A stretch of DNA of 64,000 nt from Brachionus manjavacas (Eukaryota; Rotifera; Eurotatoria; Ploima; Brachionidae). Within the stretch, counting starts at the first letter, position 1, and every line of letters begins with the position of its first letter. The stretch covers positions 8,068,501-8,132,500 of the forward strand of contig JAHQIY010000004.1 of NCBI GenBank assembly GCA_019054805.1. Reading direction: 5' to 3'. A program made the translations under genes and the position numbers. Below are positions 23,546 through 37,400 of the stretch, piece by piece. The notes below the pieces were generated by a model. It was not told where the DNA came from and did no database searches. It was given only the letters and a program-made list of their open reading frames with translations.

Positions 23546-25649
23546 GCTCACGTAATCAAATATTAAACAAAAGAAGAAGAGAACAAAAATTAGATTAGTA
23601 AACTAAACACACTGAATAGATTACATAGTCTATCAACAATTAGATCAGATGAGAAGATTATAAGAAATTAATATTTCATTTATGATTTATTATAATGTGC
23701 TAAAACAAAACTATTTGTCATAAATATCAATCGAATCATGAGTGCTTTAGAAACAAATTATTCTAAAATGACACTAAAATTAGATTGAAAACAGTTAGTT
23801 AGTGTCCCAAATCTCATGGAAAAAAATTTTAAAAATTAAAAATTTGTTTAATTAAACGCTTTTAGAAAAAAAAAATTATATTGATTTAAGAAGCTTGATG
23901 AACACCTTTCTAATCACTGACCCATTATTTTACATGTGCATGTCTAGAACTAAATAGAATCTTTGATCATAGCCACAAACTTAGTTTTAAATAGTTTTAT
24001 TTTTTTTTTAAATAATCTGTGAGATAATTCCGAGGATTTAGAAGAATCATCAACTTACCAAATTAGCATAAATAATTTCAACTTAGCTTGGACTTTAGTG
24101 CAGATCGTTGGCAAGATGGTGGAATGAAAATTTCGACAACAGAAAATTTTTTTGCTAAATAAAAAAAAAACTAGTTTAAAATACATTTGAATAGATAAAC
24201 GTAAATCTGCTTAGCAGGCTATTTCAGATAAAACAAACTCATTTTTTAAAGATAAGACAAGTTAATTATTAAGTGCAAGCGAACAAATCGCTAGAGAATC
24301 GTCTTTCTCGCGCGCTCTCTCTCTTTCATAACTAGCAGGGTGAAATTTTAAACATCGACTTGAAAGAAAACTTTTTTCTAAATTAAATAAAAAGGTAGAA
24401 TTTCAACATTTGCCCAAGTTATTCAACGCACAATACCTGAACAAGTTTGTAAGTCGACAGAAAAAAAATGAAAACTATCTATTTACTTTATCCTTATTGA
24501 TCATTCTATAATCTTTTAAGCTTATTTGTTTTGGAATTCGGGCTAAACATGATAATATCAATAAATTTGTTCTAAAATGACATTGCATCGCTAATCATCA
24601 TTTGCTTGGGAACTTGGGCAAAATCCTGCAAACCAATAACTTCTAAACTGATCAGAATTGAATTTTAAAAACAAAATAAACTTTTGGCTTTTGACACTGA
24701 CCAAAGCTAATAAACCACCTGTGCTGGATTTAGCACACTGTTTGCCAATTATGCAAAAGTCTTTGGGCGATTAATTAAGTACGATATAAAATCAAATTGA
24801 TTTATTTTTGTATTTTTTTTATTTTTTGAAAGCCGATTGCTAGCTCTGTAATGAAAATAAATAGAAGAAAATCTCTAGGAAATGAACACACAAAATATTG
24901 AAAACGAACGAGCAAATATACATAAAAGCAAATAAGCAACAGTTTTCTAAATTAGTGAATAAAAAATTTTAAATTAATTTTTTATTATTATTATCCGGCG
25001 CACTCGATTTTCTACAACTTAAATCTTTTTTTTTTTTGGTAAATTGACGTTTTGGAAATGTCTAAATTAACTTAAGATATAGAAAAAAAATTATTGATTT
25101 ATGGAATTAATCAGTATTTAGCTAGAAAATTTGATTCCAATACTTGAAATAAAACATCAATGCAAAATTCTAATTAATCGCATATTTAAAGCCAGAAATC
25201 TGATTCAGAGCATTCACTCCACTCTCTTACTCGCTCACTTGTCGCTTTTAATTTGTCCAAAAAACATTACTTCAGGTAGCTGAGACCGTGCATTGTCTCA
25301 AAACAAAAGCTTATAATAATTTATTTTAAGACTATCTTATCTGTCAAAATTTAATCTAGAAGCTGAGGAAAGTTGCCAATTCAATTTGATGATTGTTGTT
25401 CAAAGGAAGTTTAGCAATCAAGTCTGAAAATGGTTTTTTCTTAGTGATTATCGATTACTAGAACTTGTTTCGTTTTTGAAATTAACCATTATTATTTTAA
25501 ATTGATCTAAATTAATCTTAATTAATAAAATAAAGCTAAGCGTTTGTCATTCTTTTGAAAAGAATTTCCAAAATTAAATTTGATGAAACAAGAAAAAAAT
25601 ACTAAATCTAAAAGTAAAATAATAAAAAATGACGAGTGTAATAAATGAG

Positions 25650-25672
25650 AGTGTGAGAGAGAGAGAGAGAAG
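25650..25672. repeat. GA dinucleotide run
   Basis: A purine run on the plus strand inside a GC-richer patch (about 25630-25880). On the minus strand this patch reads as a CT-rich leader-like sequence. No supported coding sequence. Confidence 0.6.
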
Positions 25673-28600
25673 GAGTGAGAGCTCGGAGGGAGGCCCAATG
25701 TGTGTTAGTGTTGTGTGAGAGTCTCGTGAGTCTTTAAACGACCAAATGAGTTTCTGCACCCAGCCATTTAGTCCAATAGGTCCGAGCAGCAACCTTTGGT
25801 CTGTGTTCTTGCTAAAACAAACCAGGTCACTTTTAAAAATATTCGCCAAGACTCGCTTTGCTACGATCAATCTAAGAAGCAAATTGTTTGCCTAGGAAAA
25901 AAACTCTTGATGAATACTAGAGCTATAGAAATTAATTTAATATTGAAATAAACAAATACAAATAAGATGCTTTTTTTTCTAATCATGGACTCAAAACTAT
26001 ATGCTCTAATTAATACTCTTTTTTAAATATAATATTGTTTTAAAATTTGCCTAATTTTCTGAGCCAACAGTTTTGACCGAGCAGACTTGTCCAAGCACTT
26101 AGCATCTATTCGAGATTTATAAATATAATTTGTTTTTATCGTGCTGAAAAAAAAATTCATGATTTAATTTTGGCTCTCTCAAATATCGGATAAGATTTTA
26201 ATAAATTTAAAATTCATGCCATTACATTAGTGAATAAATAATTGATTAGCGTAATAAAAACTCAAATTATTTACTGTATTGAAATAAATACTCTTACTAA
26301 AGCTTAGTCTAACTTGGAAAAAAATTGCTTTCAAATATGTGTATTTGCTGCTTTATATTCTCGTAGTAATTTTTGATCAAAAGAATTAGAAAATTTTCCA
26401 AAAGTTTAAACAACAAAAAATCAACTTAAAATAGAATTTAGACCGACCCCGTACTTTATTCAGAGATCTAATTAGATATTCTAATTTGGAAGTGAATTAA
26501 GCCCATGGTTTGGCAACAAGTTTAATTGGCAAATTACGATGGTATTATTCTAGATAGGAAGACTTAGAAAAAGTGCTGAAGTGTTCAAAAACATTCTGCT
26601 AGAAATCATTGCTGGAAAGCCCTTGTACGAGATTTTAAAATAAGTTAATGCTGAATAAGATAAATTCATAAATAAACTACCAGAAACTAAAATCACAAAA
26701 ATAAAAATTTTGAAATAGTTTAATTTTTGTGTTGGAGAAAATTTAGCAAACAACAATCTATGTACTTTAATAAAAATCTAATTATTTCTAAATACCAAAT
26801 ATTATATAAATAAAATTTAATCTTTTATTTTGATACAGGAAAAATAAACAATTTAGAATTTCTTCTGTGCAAGCGTGATCATCAAAATATTTCTTGACCA
26901 AAGTGTCTGGGGGTTAGATCCCATAAAATTCGATTTAGAAAAGAGAAAAAAAATTGACGTTTAAATTTTTGATTTGCAAATATTAAAAAACTAAAATTTT
27001 AATTTTTATTTAAGTCTTTTATTCTATTATGCAATTAGAATTTAAGTATATTATAGATCTTAATATTGCTGAATATCAAAATAAATTATAGTCATGTTAT
27101 ATAACTCTCTTGAATTTGCCTGATGCACTAAAAATATTTTTTAACAATTTGCTTCTATTGCATTTTGACATCCTAAATTAAATAGCTTAAATTAATTAAT
27201 TACCATTAACTGTCGATCAGACTAATTAAACATTTTCAAAAATTAAATTTAATAAATAAAATACTACCATGTACATAAAATACATTTGTGAAAATTTTTA
27301 TACTTCTATAATACCACTAGAACCATTCTTATCTCAGGTATATCTAGTGACAAAAATTTACTTTTTTATAATCAATTATGTGATAAAAATAAGCTATTTT
27401 TTCCAAAAAAAATCATCTTTCTAGCATAGAAACTAAGAAGATAAACTTTGATAATATTTTGTCAGATCTATCTTCTTAGTAATGTTACCTTTTAACCAAG
27501 TAATCGAAGTGCCTTCAAAAATGATTTTTGTTTTTTTGCAAGCTCTATTGAGCAAATGATTTCATAGACTCAAAATAAACCAAGTATAACGATCATGATC
27601 AAGCATTTAATTAGATAATTTAAAAAATACCAAATGCAACGTATAAGAAAAAAAATGATTTAACTATTTGGTGTCCAGATCGTAAGCCAATTCTCAATCA
27701 AACCTAAAATTTATAATTTTTGTTAATAATTAACATACAGAAGCTTTTGCGACAAATCTAAATTTAGGAAGTAATTTAACACTGAATAAATTGAGCTTTA
27801 ATTATGGCATGAAATTTATTTTGAAAAAAACTGCAACATCTACTAAAAATGGGAGATCATTGTATCAACAAAGCATAAGCAGTCAAGTAATTTAACATAA
27901 GAGCTTTGCTCCTAATTTAGATAAGGACAAGTGGAAAAATTGTAAAATTTTCATTCTGTTAACTTATCTTTAAATGTCAACATTTAGATTAGATTTAAAA
28001 TTTAAAAAAATTTTCTAAGTCTAGTGTTTATCTTTCTTCTGGAAAAATTCGAAACTTAATTAATTTTTGATGAAAATTTAATTCAAAAGCTCAAAAATCG
28101 ATTTGAAGTCTTGAATATCAAAAAAGGAAATGTTTAATGTCAATTGGCGTTATACGAGATAGTTTACGAGACTTTTATTTTTTTTAAACTTTAATAAAAT
28201 ATTTATGAAAACATTTCGTCTTATCAGACAGAAACTAAAAATTGAATTTCTTATTTAATTCTTTAAATACCATAGAACGAGAATGAGAAAATAACGATTA
28301 ACCCTAGGAGTTACAAGAATTTTACAGGTAAATTAATATATTGAAATATTTTCAATTATAATTTTTATCCATAAAAATAATCGTTTTTGAATCATCTTAA
28401 AATTTGGTACTAAATTTTCAATCGAGTAAAATGTGCATCTTATTTTAATTTAAACATTAATTTTCTAAAAGGCACATTTAGGCAAGGAGTCTAATTAAAT
28501 TAAACAGACTGTTTTATCTTATATTTACCAAAGTTTTATTCAAATTTTTCTAAGAAAATCAAAAACCTAAAATAGGCAAACGTGCAATCTCAACTATTAA

Positions 28601-30737
28601 GTATCAAATAAAAATTATAATTCAATTCGTCTTAAGGGATAGACGAATTCGGTCTATTGATTTTGATTCAATTTGCAGAATTTTTGAATTTAAATTAACA
28701 AATTTATAATGATAAGAATTAAACTATTCGACACATTTTAAAACTGATAAGGCCTAATTATGATTCAATAAAAATAAAACTACAGATTTTTGTACCAAAA
28801 ACACTTAATATTATAGTTTATTAACAATTCAGCTCAAAAATAAATAAATCAAATTATGTAATTTTGAAATTTATATTTAAGCTTTTTTAAATTCGTTTTG
28901 TGGTTAGAAAAAAAATTAGTGAATATTTTCAAAAAGTGATTAAACAATTTTATCTAATTAATTTGTTTAATTTCATTCTTTTTAATTAGAAAATTTAAGA
29001 TCAAATTTAATTTCTTTTCAAAAATATTTATAGAAAAACTTGTTTGTTTTTTTTGCGTTTTCAATTTAAAATTTTTTAAATAATATTTACAGGTATGGTA
29101 TTTTAAAATTTGAAATAATTTTTCTGTTTTAATTCAATTTTAAAATGAAATCTTAATTTAATTTTATTTTGTTTTATGGGTTCAAGTGGAATAAAAGCAA
29201 TTTAGTGATTTTTTTTAAAATTCAAACCTTTTATATCGAAATGGAATTTCTTTTTTAATATGTTTAATTTTCAGTTTTTTAGGAAAAAATTAATTTTAGT
29301 TTAAAAAAAAACATAGATTTTATTTTTTAAGGATTTTTTTTAATTAAAAATATTCAAAGATTAAATATTTGATAATTAATTTTTTCTTTTGAAAATTTTT
29401 TGACCCCTAAACTAGATTTAATAATCACAATTTAGGAACAAATTATCAATTAAATTACATGAAATTATCCAAATTTAAAATTTTAAATCAGCTTTAATCT
29501 TTGACTAAAAAATACAAAAAGAAGTTTACGCATTTAATCTTTTTTTATCGCAATCAAAATTACACAAATCATAATATCTTGTTCATTTAATATTATTAGA
29601 AACAAAAAATCATAAAAATTGAGAATAAACTTTCCTAAAAGCACACTTTTCAAATTTTCTATGTATATTTTCTTAAATGAATTTTTCAAGTGTTAGTTCT
29701 ATGAGTTTTTTAGGTTTACAGATTAATTTTTTCTTGATTTTTGGCATATAATATTTAATTTTTTAAGGTCATTAAATTTAAATACACTTTACATTTATTA
29801 AAAGCATTTTTATTAAACTTTAGAAAAACAATTTTCTAAAATTATTTTTCATAATTTGTTTTTAAGCTTTGCGGCTGTTCAAATAATTTAAGTTATCTTT
29901 ATTTTATTTATTAAATAATATTTAAAAAGAATTCAATTTTAATGTTCATAAAATGATTTAAATTCAAATGAATTTTAAATAAAAATACAGAAAATTTTGA
30001 TTAATTTAATAAAATAATTTATCAATGAATTTAAGAAAATAAAAAAATTACTAAACTTTTTTTCATCTTACCATAAACCATTATATTTTTAATTTTTTAT
30101 ACTTTTTTAATTAAAGTTTATTAGTAAAATCAAATTAATTTTTACTGATGTGCTGCTTTTTTAATACAAATATAAATTTTAATTATAAACTAAAAATATT
30201 TGATAAATTATTTATGATCTTTACATATCAGATTTGGAAATAAAATGATAAAAAATTAAATTAACTTAAAGTTTTGAATTACAGTTGAAGTATTATATAA
30301 AAATTATTAAGAATCTCGAATATTTAAAAATTAAAATAAACAAAATTTATAAATATGTCAATATTAAAAAGACACAGACTCTCCTTATCAGAACTAGTTT
30401 GAACTAATTTTTATATATTTGTAAACAGCTTACTAAATAATATTGCATAAAGTCTCAAAAAATTTTTTCTTAAATTTTGGCAAATTATTACAAGGTAATA
30501 ATCAAAATTTGAAACATATTTTGCTAATTTTTTGAAGGAATTTTGGACAAAAAACAAGAAAATTAAATTATCAATTTACGCACTAAATTAAGTTCATTTT
30601 AGTTTTGAATTATTTTTAGAATATTAGCCTTAGTTTTTTAAAGTCATGTTTTCAATTAGGCATTAAGCATCTGCAAAAATCAAAAATAAATACGACTTCT
30701 GAGTTAAAAAAAAAATGTTGAATACAAGGTATAAAAA

Positions 30738-30743
30738 TTTATT
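30738..30743 (-). promoter_or_regulatory. Candidate polyadenylation signal of talin
   Basis: TTTATT on the plus strand (AATAAA on the gene strand) about 150 nt past the talin stop codon. AT-richness makes chance matches likely. Confidence 0.3.
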
Positions 30744-30895
30744 TCGCTTATAAGTATTTAAAATTTTTAATACAATTTATGAAAATGATATGAATAGATA
30801 AAATTTGCTAAAAATAAATTATCTTCTACACAAAAAGGCATAGTTTTTAACTTAAAAAAAAAGCACCTTAAAATAAAATTATTTCTAATCTCAAT

Positions 30896-31468
30896 TTAAC
30901 TCTTGTTATTCGTTGTGTTGGTCTCATGTGTATTGTTAGTAGTTACAGACGGAGGGTAGGGTGTCGAACTATTCGAATTCGAAGAAGGAGATTGTTCATC
31001 TCGGTGATATCTTGCTTTTTTTACAGCACTATAAGCTGCATGAGCCGCTCTGAGCTCCCTTTCTTTTCTTAAAATCTCTTCTCGAAGCATAATCTCTTGT
31101 GCCATGGAGCCAACAAATTTACTATTTAATTGAATTAGCTGATCTTCCTCTGTTGTGTCAACAGTTTGCTGGGCTGCTCTAACCAAAGCGTCCGTAGCTC
31201 TTTTAATTGCATTGCCGGCATGCTGAAGCCTTTTCATGGCTTGAGAGCTCATGTCCGATTTTACTTTACAAGCAACAAGAAGCGCTGCGGTTGAACTCGC
31301 TACTTGCTTTGCAGAAGAAATCAATCTCTCCTCAGTTCCATGCCCTTGAACTAAACCATTTGCTGCTTCACATAATGTATGACAAGCTGCTGCAACCATG
31401 CGCGCTGCTGATATCAATCCTTGGGACCATTGGCCATCATCGTCGCTTGAATTATTTATCGGTTTGAA
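30896..31468 (-). CDS. TLN: Talin exon 13: I/LWEQ actin-binding core, dimerisation helix and tail
   Basis: It reads FKPINNSSDDDGQWSQGLIS, LISSAKQVASSTAALLVACK, VKSDMSSQAMKRLQHAGNAI and KRATDALVRAAQ. The basic residues of the F-actin binding surface are kept. The dimerisation coiled coil follows (MLREEILRKERELRAAHAAY), with the LRKEREL motif. About 35 further residues rich in Ser, Thr, Asn and Pro (from DEQSPSSNSNSST) end in NNKS. Vertebrate talin stops soon after the helix, so this tail is an addition. The stop codon is TAA. Confidence 0.95.
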   Translation of the reverse strand, partial: FKPINNSSDDDGQWSQGLISAARMVAAACHTLCEAANGLVQGHGTEERLISSAKQVASSTAALLVACKVKSDMSSQAMKRLQHAGNAIKRATDALVRAAQQTVDTTEEDQLIQLNSKFVGSMAQEIMLREEILRKERELRAAHAAYSAVKKARYHRDEQSPSSNSNSSTPYPPSVTTNNTHETNTTNNKS

Positions 31469-34400
31469 CTTAAGATTATTAAAAATTAATTGGGAGCTAT
31501 GTAGATTTAAAGAGAAGAATCTAAGTAAGTTCATGCATTTCTAAAACCAAAGTCAAATTTTTAGTTGTTTCAAAATAAATTAAAGTAAGTTAAGTTTAAA
31601 TTCTTAATCTCAGTGTCAAACCTGTGAATCGTAATCCGAATCGTCGTCAGAATTTTTCTTAAAATATTATTCAATTAATATTTTATATTTTTTATATTTT
31701 TTTATTTTTATATTAAAGGTTATATTGTTATTTAAATAAATGACTAAAAGAAATTTCATGAAAAAGAATTAAATTTCAATTAAAAATTTTCTGTCAATTT
31801 CATAATCATTCCAAAAAAATTATTTTTTTAACACTTAGAAAAATTTGCAACGTGAAGTTTTTAACTTTGAAAATTTTTTTTATTTTTTACTAATTAAATA
31901 ATTTTTTTTTTCTAATTTTAATCTTGAAGTTGTATACAAAATTATCATACTCAATAAATTTTTATCATAATTTTGGAATTAAGAATAAATTTGAAAAATA
32001 TCTGAATAAAAGAAATAGCCAAACAAATAATAGTTTAATTTAATATCCAAGTCTTCAAAAACTATGCAAATTTGTGCAGCAAAAAGATTCGTATAAAAGA
32101 TTTAAGTCGATAGTTAAAATCTTTTTACAGAGTTTTTGAAGACTTTGATATTAAATTAAAAGATCAAACTCAAAACAAATCTTTTTTAGAAGGTTAATTT
32201 TAAAATAATCTCTTGTTAAATTTAAAAAATTTTTGTTTTTCTTTTAAATTTTAAATGGAAAAAAATTAAATAAAGTCTATTAGAACTTTCTTAAATTATT
32301 CAGATTTAATTTGTTCCACTGTTCAAAAATTTGAAAGAATAATTTATTTATAAATTTCAAAATTTTAAAGAAAAATCCAAATTAGCATGAAAAACATTGG
32401 TATAAAACTTCAAAGTGCCTCTCTTATCTTATTTAAATTAAATAAGGTAAGGTAAACCTAAATTCTTTGAAAAATAAAAAAATTGGTTTTGTGAAGTTCA
32501 GTACAAAATAAAAGTGAAGTTCAGAGAAAATGAATTACCAGTCGATAATGAAATTGACAATTTGAATTTTTTGATAATTTTAGACATTAAATTACCTTTC
32601 CTTGGGTTACCAATTCTTTTTGTGCAGTAGTTGCTGCTTTGATTAGAACACCAGCGGCGTTTGTTACTGATTTAGCGGCCTCCAAAATTTGCTCATCAAA
32701 ATTCAAATTTTCTGAAACTGCCTTTAAAAAAGAAAAAATTGGCTTATTAAAATAAATTTTTCGAATTTAAAAAAAATCATCAATTGAATTCAACCGGTAT
32801 GTTAGTCTAAAACCAATACTATTCAGATAGGTTCGATATTCGGTTGAGTGGTTTAATGCCAAAAAACAGTTTAATATACAACCAAATATCCAACATATCA
32901 AACAGTAATTTGGCAAAAATTCCATTAACCATCATGCTAAATTAATAAAACTAAAAGGTTAAAACTAAATCTAAATTTTATGTATTATTTTTTAGAAAGG
33001 AAAATTTAATTTTTACTTGTTCTTGTTCACGTGGTTTTAAATTGGAAATTTTTTTTGCCGCCGACTCAATGGCAATGGCTGCGCTCAAAAGCTCATTTTC
33101 AGCAATTACAGTTGGATCTTCGGGATCAGTCCAATCTGAGCCTTTTAGACACTCGGCCAACTGAAGTATTTCCGAAACAGAATTGGCAACATTTTTACTA
33201 TAACCTATTAAATTTTGCTTAAAATCACTTCCTGTAGCTTTGCTGAAAATCTTCAAAGCAAATTTTAAGAAATAAATTTATTTTTCTTTTATCTAATCAT
33301 ACTGCTTGAATACATTCGAGAAGTTCTTTGTATTGACTCGAACATGTAATGCCAACATTAAGCACCTCTTGTTGACAGTCTAGCAGATCTTTGTCTGATG
33401 TAGTGGTGTTAACAGCGAATGCACGGCAAACAAAAAGCAAATCCGAAACTGCTTTCCTGCCTAAATTCGCAGCCTGAATTATATCCTCTTGTCTTTGTGA
33501 ATTAGCTGCGCCGACAGATTTCGACGTGGCCATAGTAATTTGTTTAGTAGCTTTGATCAGGTCTTCTGGACTTATGGACTGATTTTCATTTGATTTTTGT
33601 CTTGTGTCCTCTTCTGAATGAAGATAAGCGGAATAAATCTTAATCTCTTGATTGATTGCTTCAATTGCTGATTCTAATGCACGGGTTCCGCGCTGAGCTT
33701 CGTCTTCCACAGTTTTGACTGTTTTCAAGAGCGATTGAACACTTGTGATCATGTTTTTGGCCGATTCGCTCAACAACGATGCCGAGTGGGTCAAATTGAT
33801 ACTTTGTCTAGTCGGTGTGTTATTTGAGGATACAAGTTTGATGGTGCTTATGAGGTTGCTTAATGCTGTTGAGACGTCCTTTACCGAATTTATAAGAAGA
33901 ACCTGGGCATCTGGTTGATCGGATCCGAGAGATGCTGCACCCAATTTCACAGTGTCGGACAATTTAAACAGAGTTTTGACACTCTTTTGAACGCATTGAC
34001 TCAATTCTTCCTGATCAATGCAAGTAGTGCCTGATGCACTAACCAATGATTTGGTATCCTCAACCAACATTTTAGCTGAGCGAAGTATCAGCTCTCTATG
34101 ATTGCTTAAAGAGTCTGATTCAGTTTCAGATTTTAGTGTTCCAGCAGTTGCGAACATGATAACTGTGTTTAAATCAGCTAATACTCCGTTTAATGCATTA
34201 CCGGCACTGATGCATGCTTGAGTACCTAATAATTATAATTATTTAATAAATAAAAAAAATTTTAGTTGAAATTTTAAAATTTCAATTATTCTATTTTATT
34301 AAACCAATTTTTCTAAAAAATTTTATTTTCTAATTTTATTGTAAAATTAAATATTTAAATTTTTGCTTTTCAAACAATTCGCTGAGATTCCAATTTTAGT

Positions 34401-37400
34401 GATATTTTTAAATTAAGTCAAAATAACCTCTAAAGAAGAGAAGATAATTAATTAAAAATAGGCGAAGACTCATAAAAGCAGATAAATACGATCTATGGTA
34501 TCAGTGTAATTGAATGCTATCTAAAATAGAATAGTAATGGTATTCCAGGATCTCTTTTTTTATTCCAGTCATCAGTAAATTTTAATTCATATCTATTTGT
34601 GAGACAATTTAAATACAAAATTCGTGGTTTAAAAGAGAAATTTTTGAATTTAAACAAATTAATTCATCTTTATAGTCTTTTAAATATTTATAAATATTAA
34701 AAATATAAAATTTTAATAATTTATAAACTCAAATAGTTTTAATAATAGAAAATAAAGATCTTACTAAAAAAAAATTACTATTTCGTATTTGACTAAAAAT
34801 TTGACTTTTATGAAAAACGTTTAATTAAATTTTTAAATAAACTTAAAATACATTAATTAAAACATATCAAATTTATCATTTGGGTTTATTTTTTGACAGA
34901 ATTGCTTTGCTTAATAAAACAAAGTGATTTATTTAAATTAGAACCATTTTTTCAAGAGAAATAGTCATTAATATTAAAATTTCAGACTTATGGATGGCAA
35001 AAGTTTCCTGTAATAAAAATTCTTTTTTAATCTTCCTTTGAAAATATTTTTAATATTCCATTGTTCCTCTAGTTCTTTTTCACTTAAAATTTTTTTATCC
35101 TTTTAAGTATTAGTATTAAAATTGAAAGGACTTAATCTAAACATTTTTTAATCAATACTGATTACGAGAAGAAGTTTTTTTAATTGTCATCTGATGTTTA
35201 GAATTAAAAAAAAATTAAAAAATTTTAAAATGGTTTTTGCTTCTTGAAATAAAACTTAGTAATTCGAATTTCTTTACAAAAAAAGTAATGCATATTGTAT
35301 CTTTTTAATCTGGAATATATTAAATTGAGTAATATTTTTTTATTATTTGACAGATTTTAAATTGAATAAAATAAATAATGAAGTTTCATATTTCTAATAT
35401 AATTGATTTTTTAGTTTGATTTCAAGTGATTCAAACCAATTTTAAAATATTATACGAAAACCTTAGAAGATTTTAATTTCCAATTATTTACCAAACTTAG
35501 AGAAAATCAATTTTTCAATTTGCCTATTTTTCAAGTAAAAAATGTTAAGTAAATTAGCAAACTATTCAAATTAAATACATAAACATGAATGTCTAAAGCA
35601 TAAATCACTCAAAAAAATACTTCTAATAAATTTGATATATCTATTTTTATAAGTTTAGACTTGTTGAATATCTTAAATTTTTTCAAAACTTTTCAAAATT
35701 TACGATTATTAGTATTTTACTCAATATATTATCCTAATTTGAGTTTACTAATCGTAATTTTACTTAATCAATGTCGAAAGCTTAAATTTATTTAACTTTT
35801 ATTTTTTTATAAGAAAAATAAAATAACCTGATCCACAAAAAATCATTGCTATGATTTATCTCTTTCAGATAAAATAATTCTCATGATTATTCCAAATTAT
35901 GGGAATTATATTGAAGTTGAAGAAATTTACAAAAGCAAAAATTTGGTTCAAAAAAACTCAAATTTTTATTTGAATAAATGTAAAAATGTTATATTTTATA
36001 TTTTTTTTAATTTTAAACTTCACACAGTTTTCTCAAAATCACGAAGAAACTTTTCACAAAATATTTTGACACTAAACTTTGATTAATAGATTTTTAAATT
36101 TGAAATCAAGTATTAAAATATAATTCAAAATTAAGCATTTTTCATTATTTATCAAATTATATTTTTAAACAAAAAAAGACTATTGTGCTTAAGTTCAAGT
36201 TTTAAACAAGCTACAAAATACAGACCAAAAAAATAACTAAATTCTTTTGAAAACAAATCTCAAGTAAAACTAATAAAAGAGTAAAATAATAAAACAAATC
36301 TTTTCACATTTTAATAAACAACCAAGAAGCTAAAAAAAAGTTCAGTTAAAAATTAATTTTAATCAATATGAAAAATTTTATTTTAAAAGAATTTTCTTAA
36401 TGGAAATACATCAAATTAAATTATGTGACGTTTATCATAAATATCAAAGAATATAATTTTTATTTTAATTCTTAAAAGAGTCATTTAAATTATGAAGTTC
36501 CTGAAATTGCTTAATAATGGATAAATAAATCAAGATTGTCTCGATTCAAGTTTTGCAAGTAAAGAAAGATCAAACAAATAAACAAAATCCCAGTACTTTA
36601 AACTGCAAAGAAAGCTATAAATCTGCATTTTTTATTAACAAATTAAAAAAAAAAATTAAATTAAATTAAACTATTTATAATAGAAAAATAAACCATAAAA
36701 AAAGAATCTGTTTTATTCCCTAAAAAAAACACTTAGCTTAACTAAATTATGAGCAACAAATATTGAAAAATTGTTCTTACCTTTGGCACTGGTCTTGAAA
36801 GCCTGCAACAAATTGATCGATTTTTTCTCAACTATCTCAATTTGATCGAACAATTCTTTCCTCAAGGTTTTATCTAATTGTTTTTCCTGTTGAAGCCGTC
36901 CCGCCAGATGTATCAAATCAATACAACTCTTTCCCAAATCCTGTGTGCACACTTTCAATCCATAAGCGAGCTCTTTGGACAAACAAAGTCCAATGGCCAT
37001 TTTACAAGACTGTATCAATTGGTTAAAAGTCTGCGTGAGCATCTGAGACTTGGCGCCAAGTTCATGCACTGAACAAATGCTTATATCCTTTACATTCTCT
37101 TGTATCTGCTTGATTAGATCAAAAATTTTTGTCTGCTCCTCTACGAACATTATTTGGCAGCGTTCGTCCATTTCAGTCTGGTCCTCTTCATTTTCTCTAT
37201 TCAAATCCACTCTGTCTATTGCTTTGTTTATATTGTCCACCATTAAATGAACATAGCCATTTTGAGCGCTAGACTGCTCCATTGTTTGCACCAAGTCCTC
37301 TAAAACCTCTTTGGCACACTGGCAATTTTCGTCTATCTGTCCATGCAGAGTGTAATTCTTGGGATTTCCGGCATTCTCCTTGACAGCCAGCATTAGCTGA

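Larger units (their letters stand above)
16442..30737. other. Gene-poor interval between the scribbler-like and talin genes
   Basis: About 14 kb without a supported gene. It holds a 15-bp perfect hairpin (16865-16899), a Tc1 transposase relic (17480-17818), a retrotransposon tail (18613-18880), the second copy of the ~190-bp repeat (21913-22102) and CT or GA tracts at about 22.6, 24.3 and 25.7 kb. There is also a GC-richer, TATA-bearing patch at 23.4-23.55 kb. From 26 to 30.7 kb it is almost pure AT with nothing recognisable. Part of it may be regulatory sequence or 5' exons of the minus-strand scribbler-like gene, whose Drosophila relative has very large introns; this is inference. Confidence 0.55.

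Noticed and set aside
22586-25672. CT and GA tracts as CRISPR-like or satellite arrays
   Set aside because: They are simple dinucleotide repeats in a eukaryotic genome, without spacers or longer repeat units.
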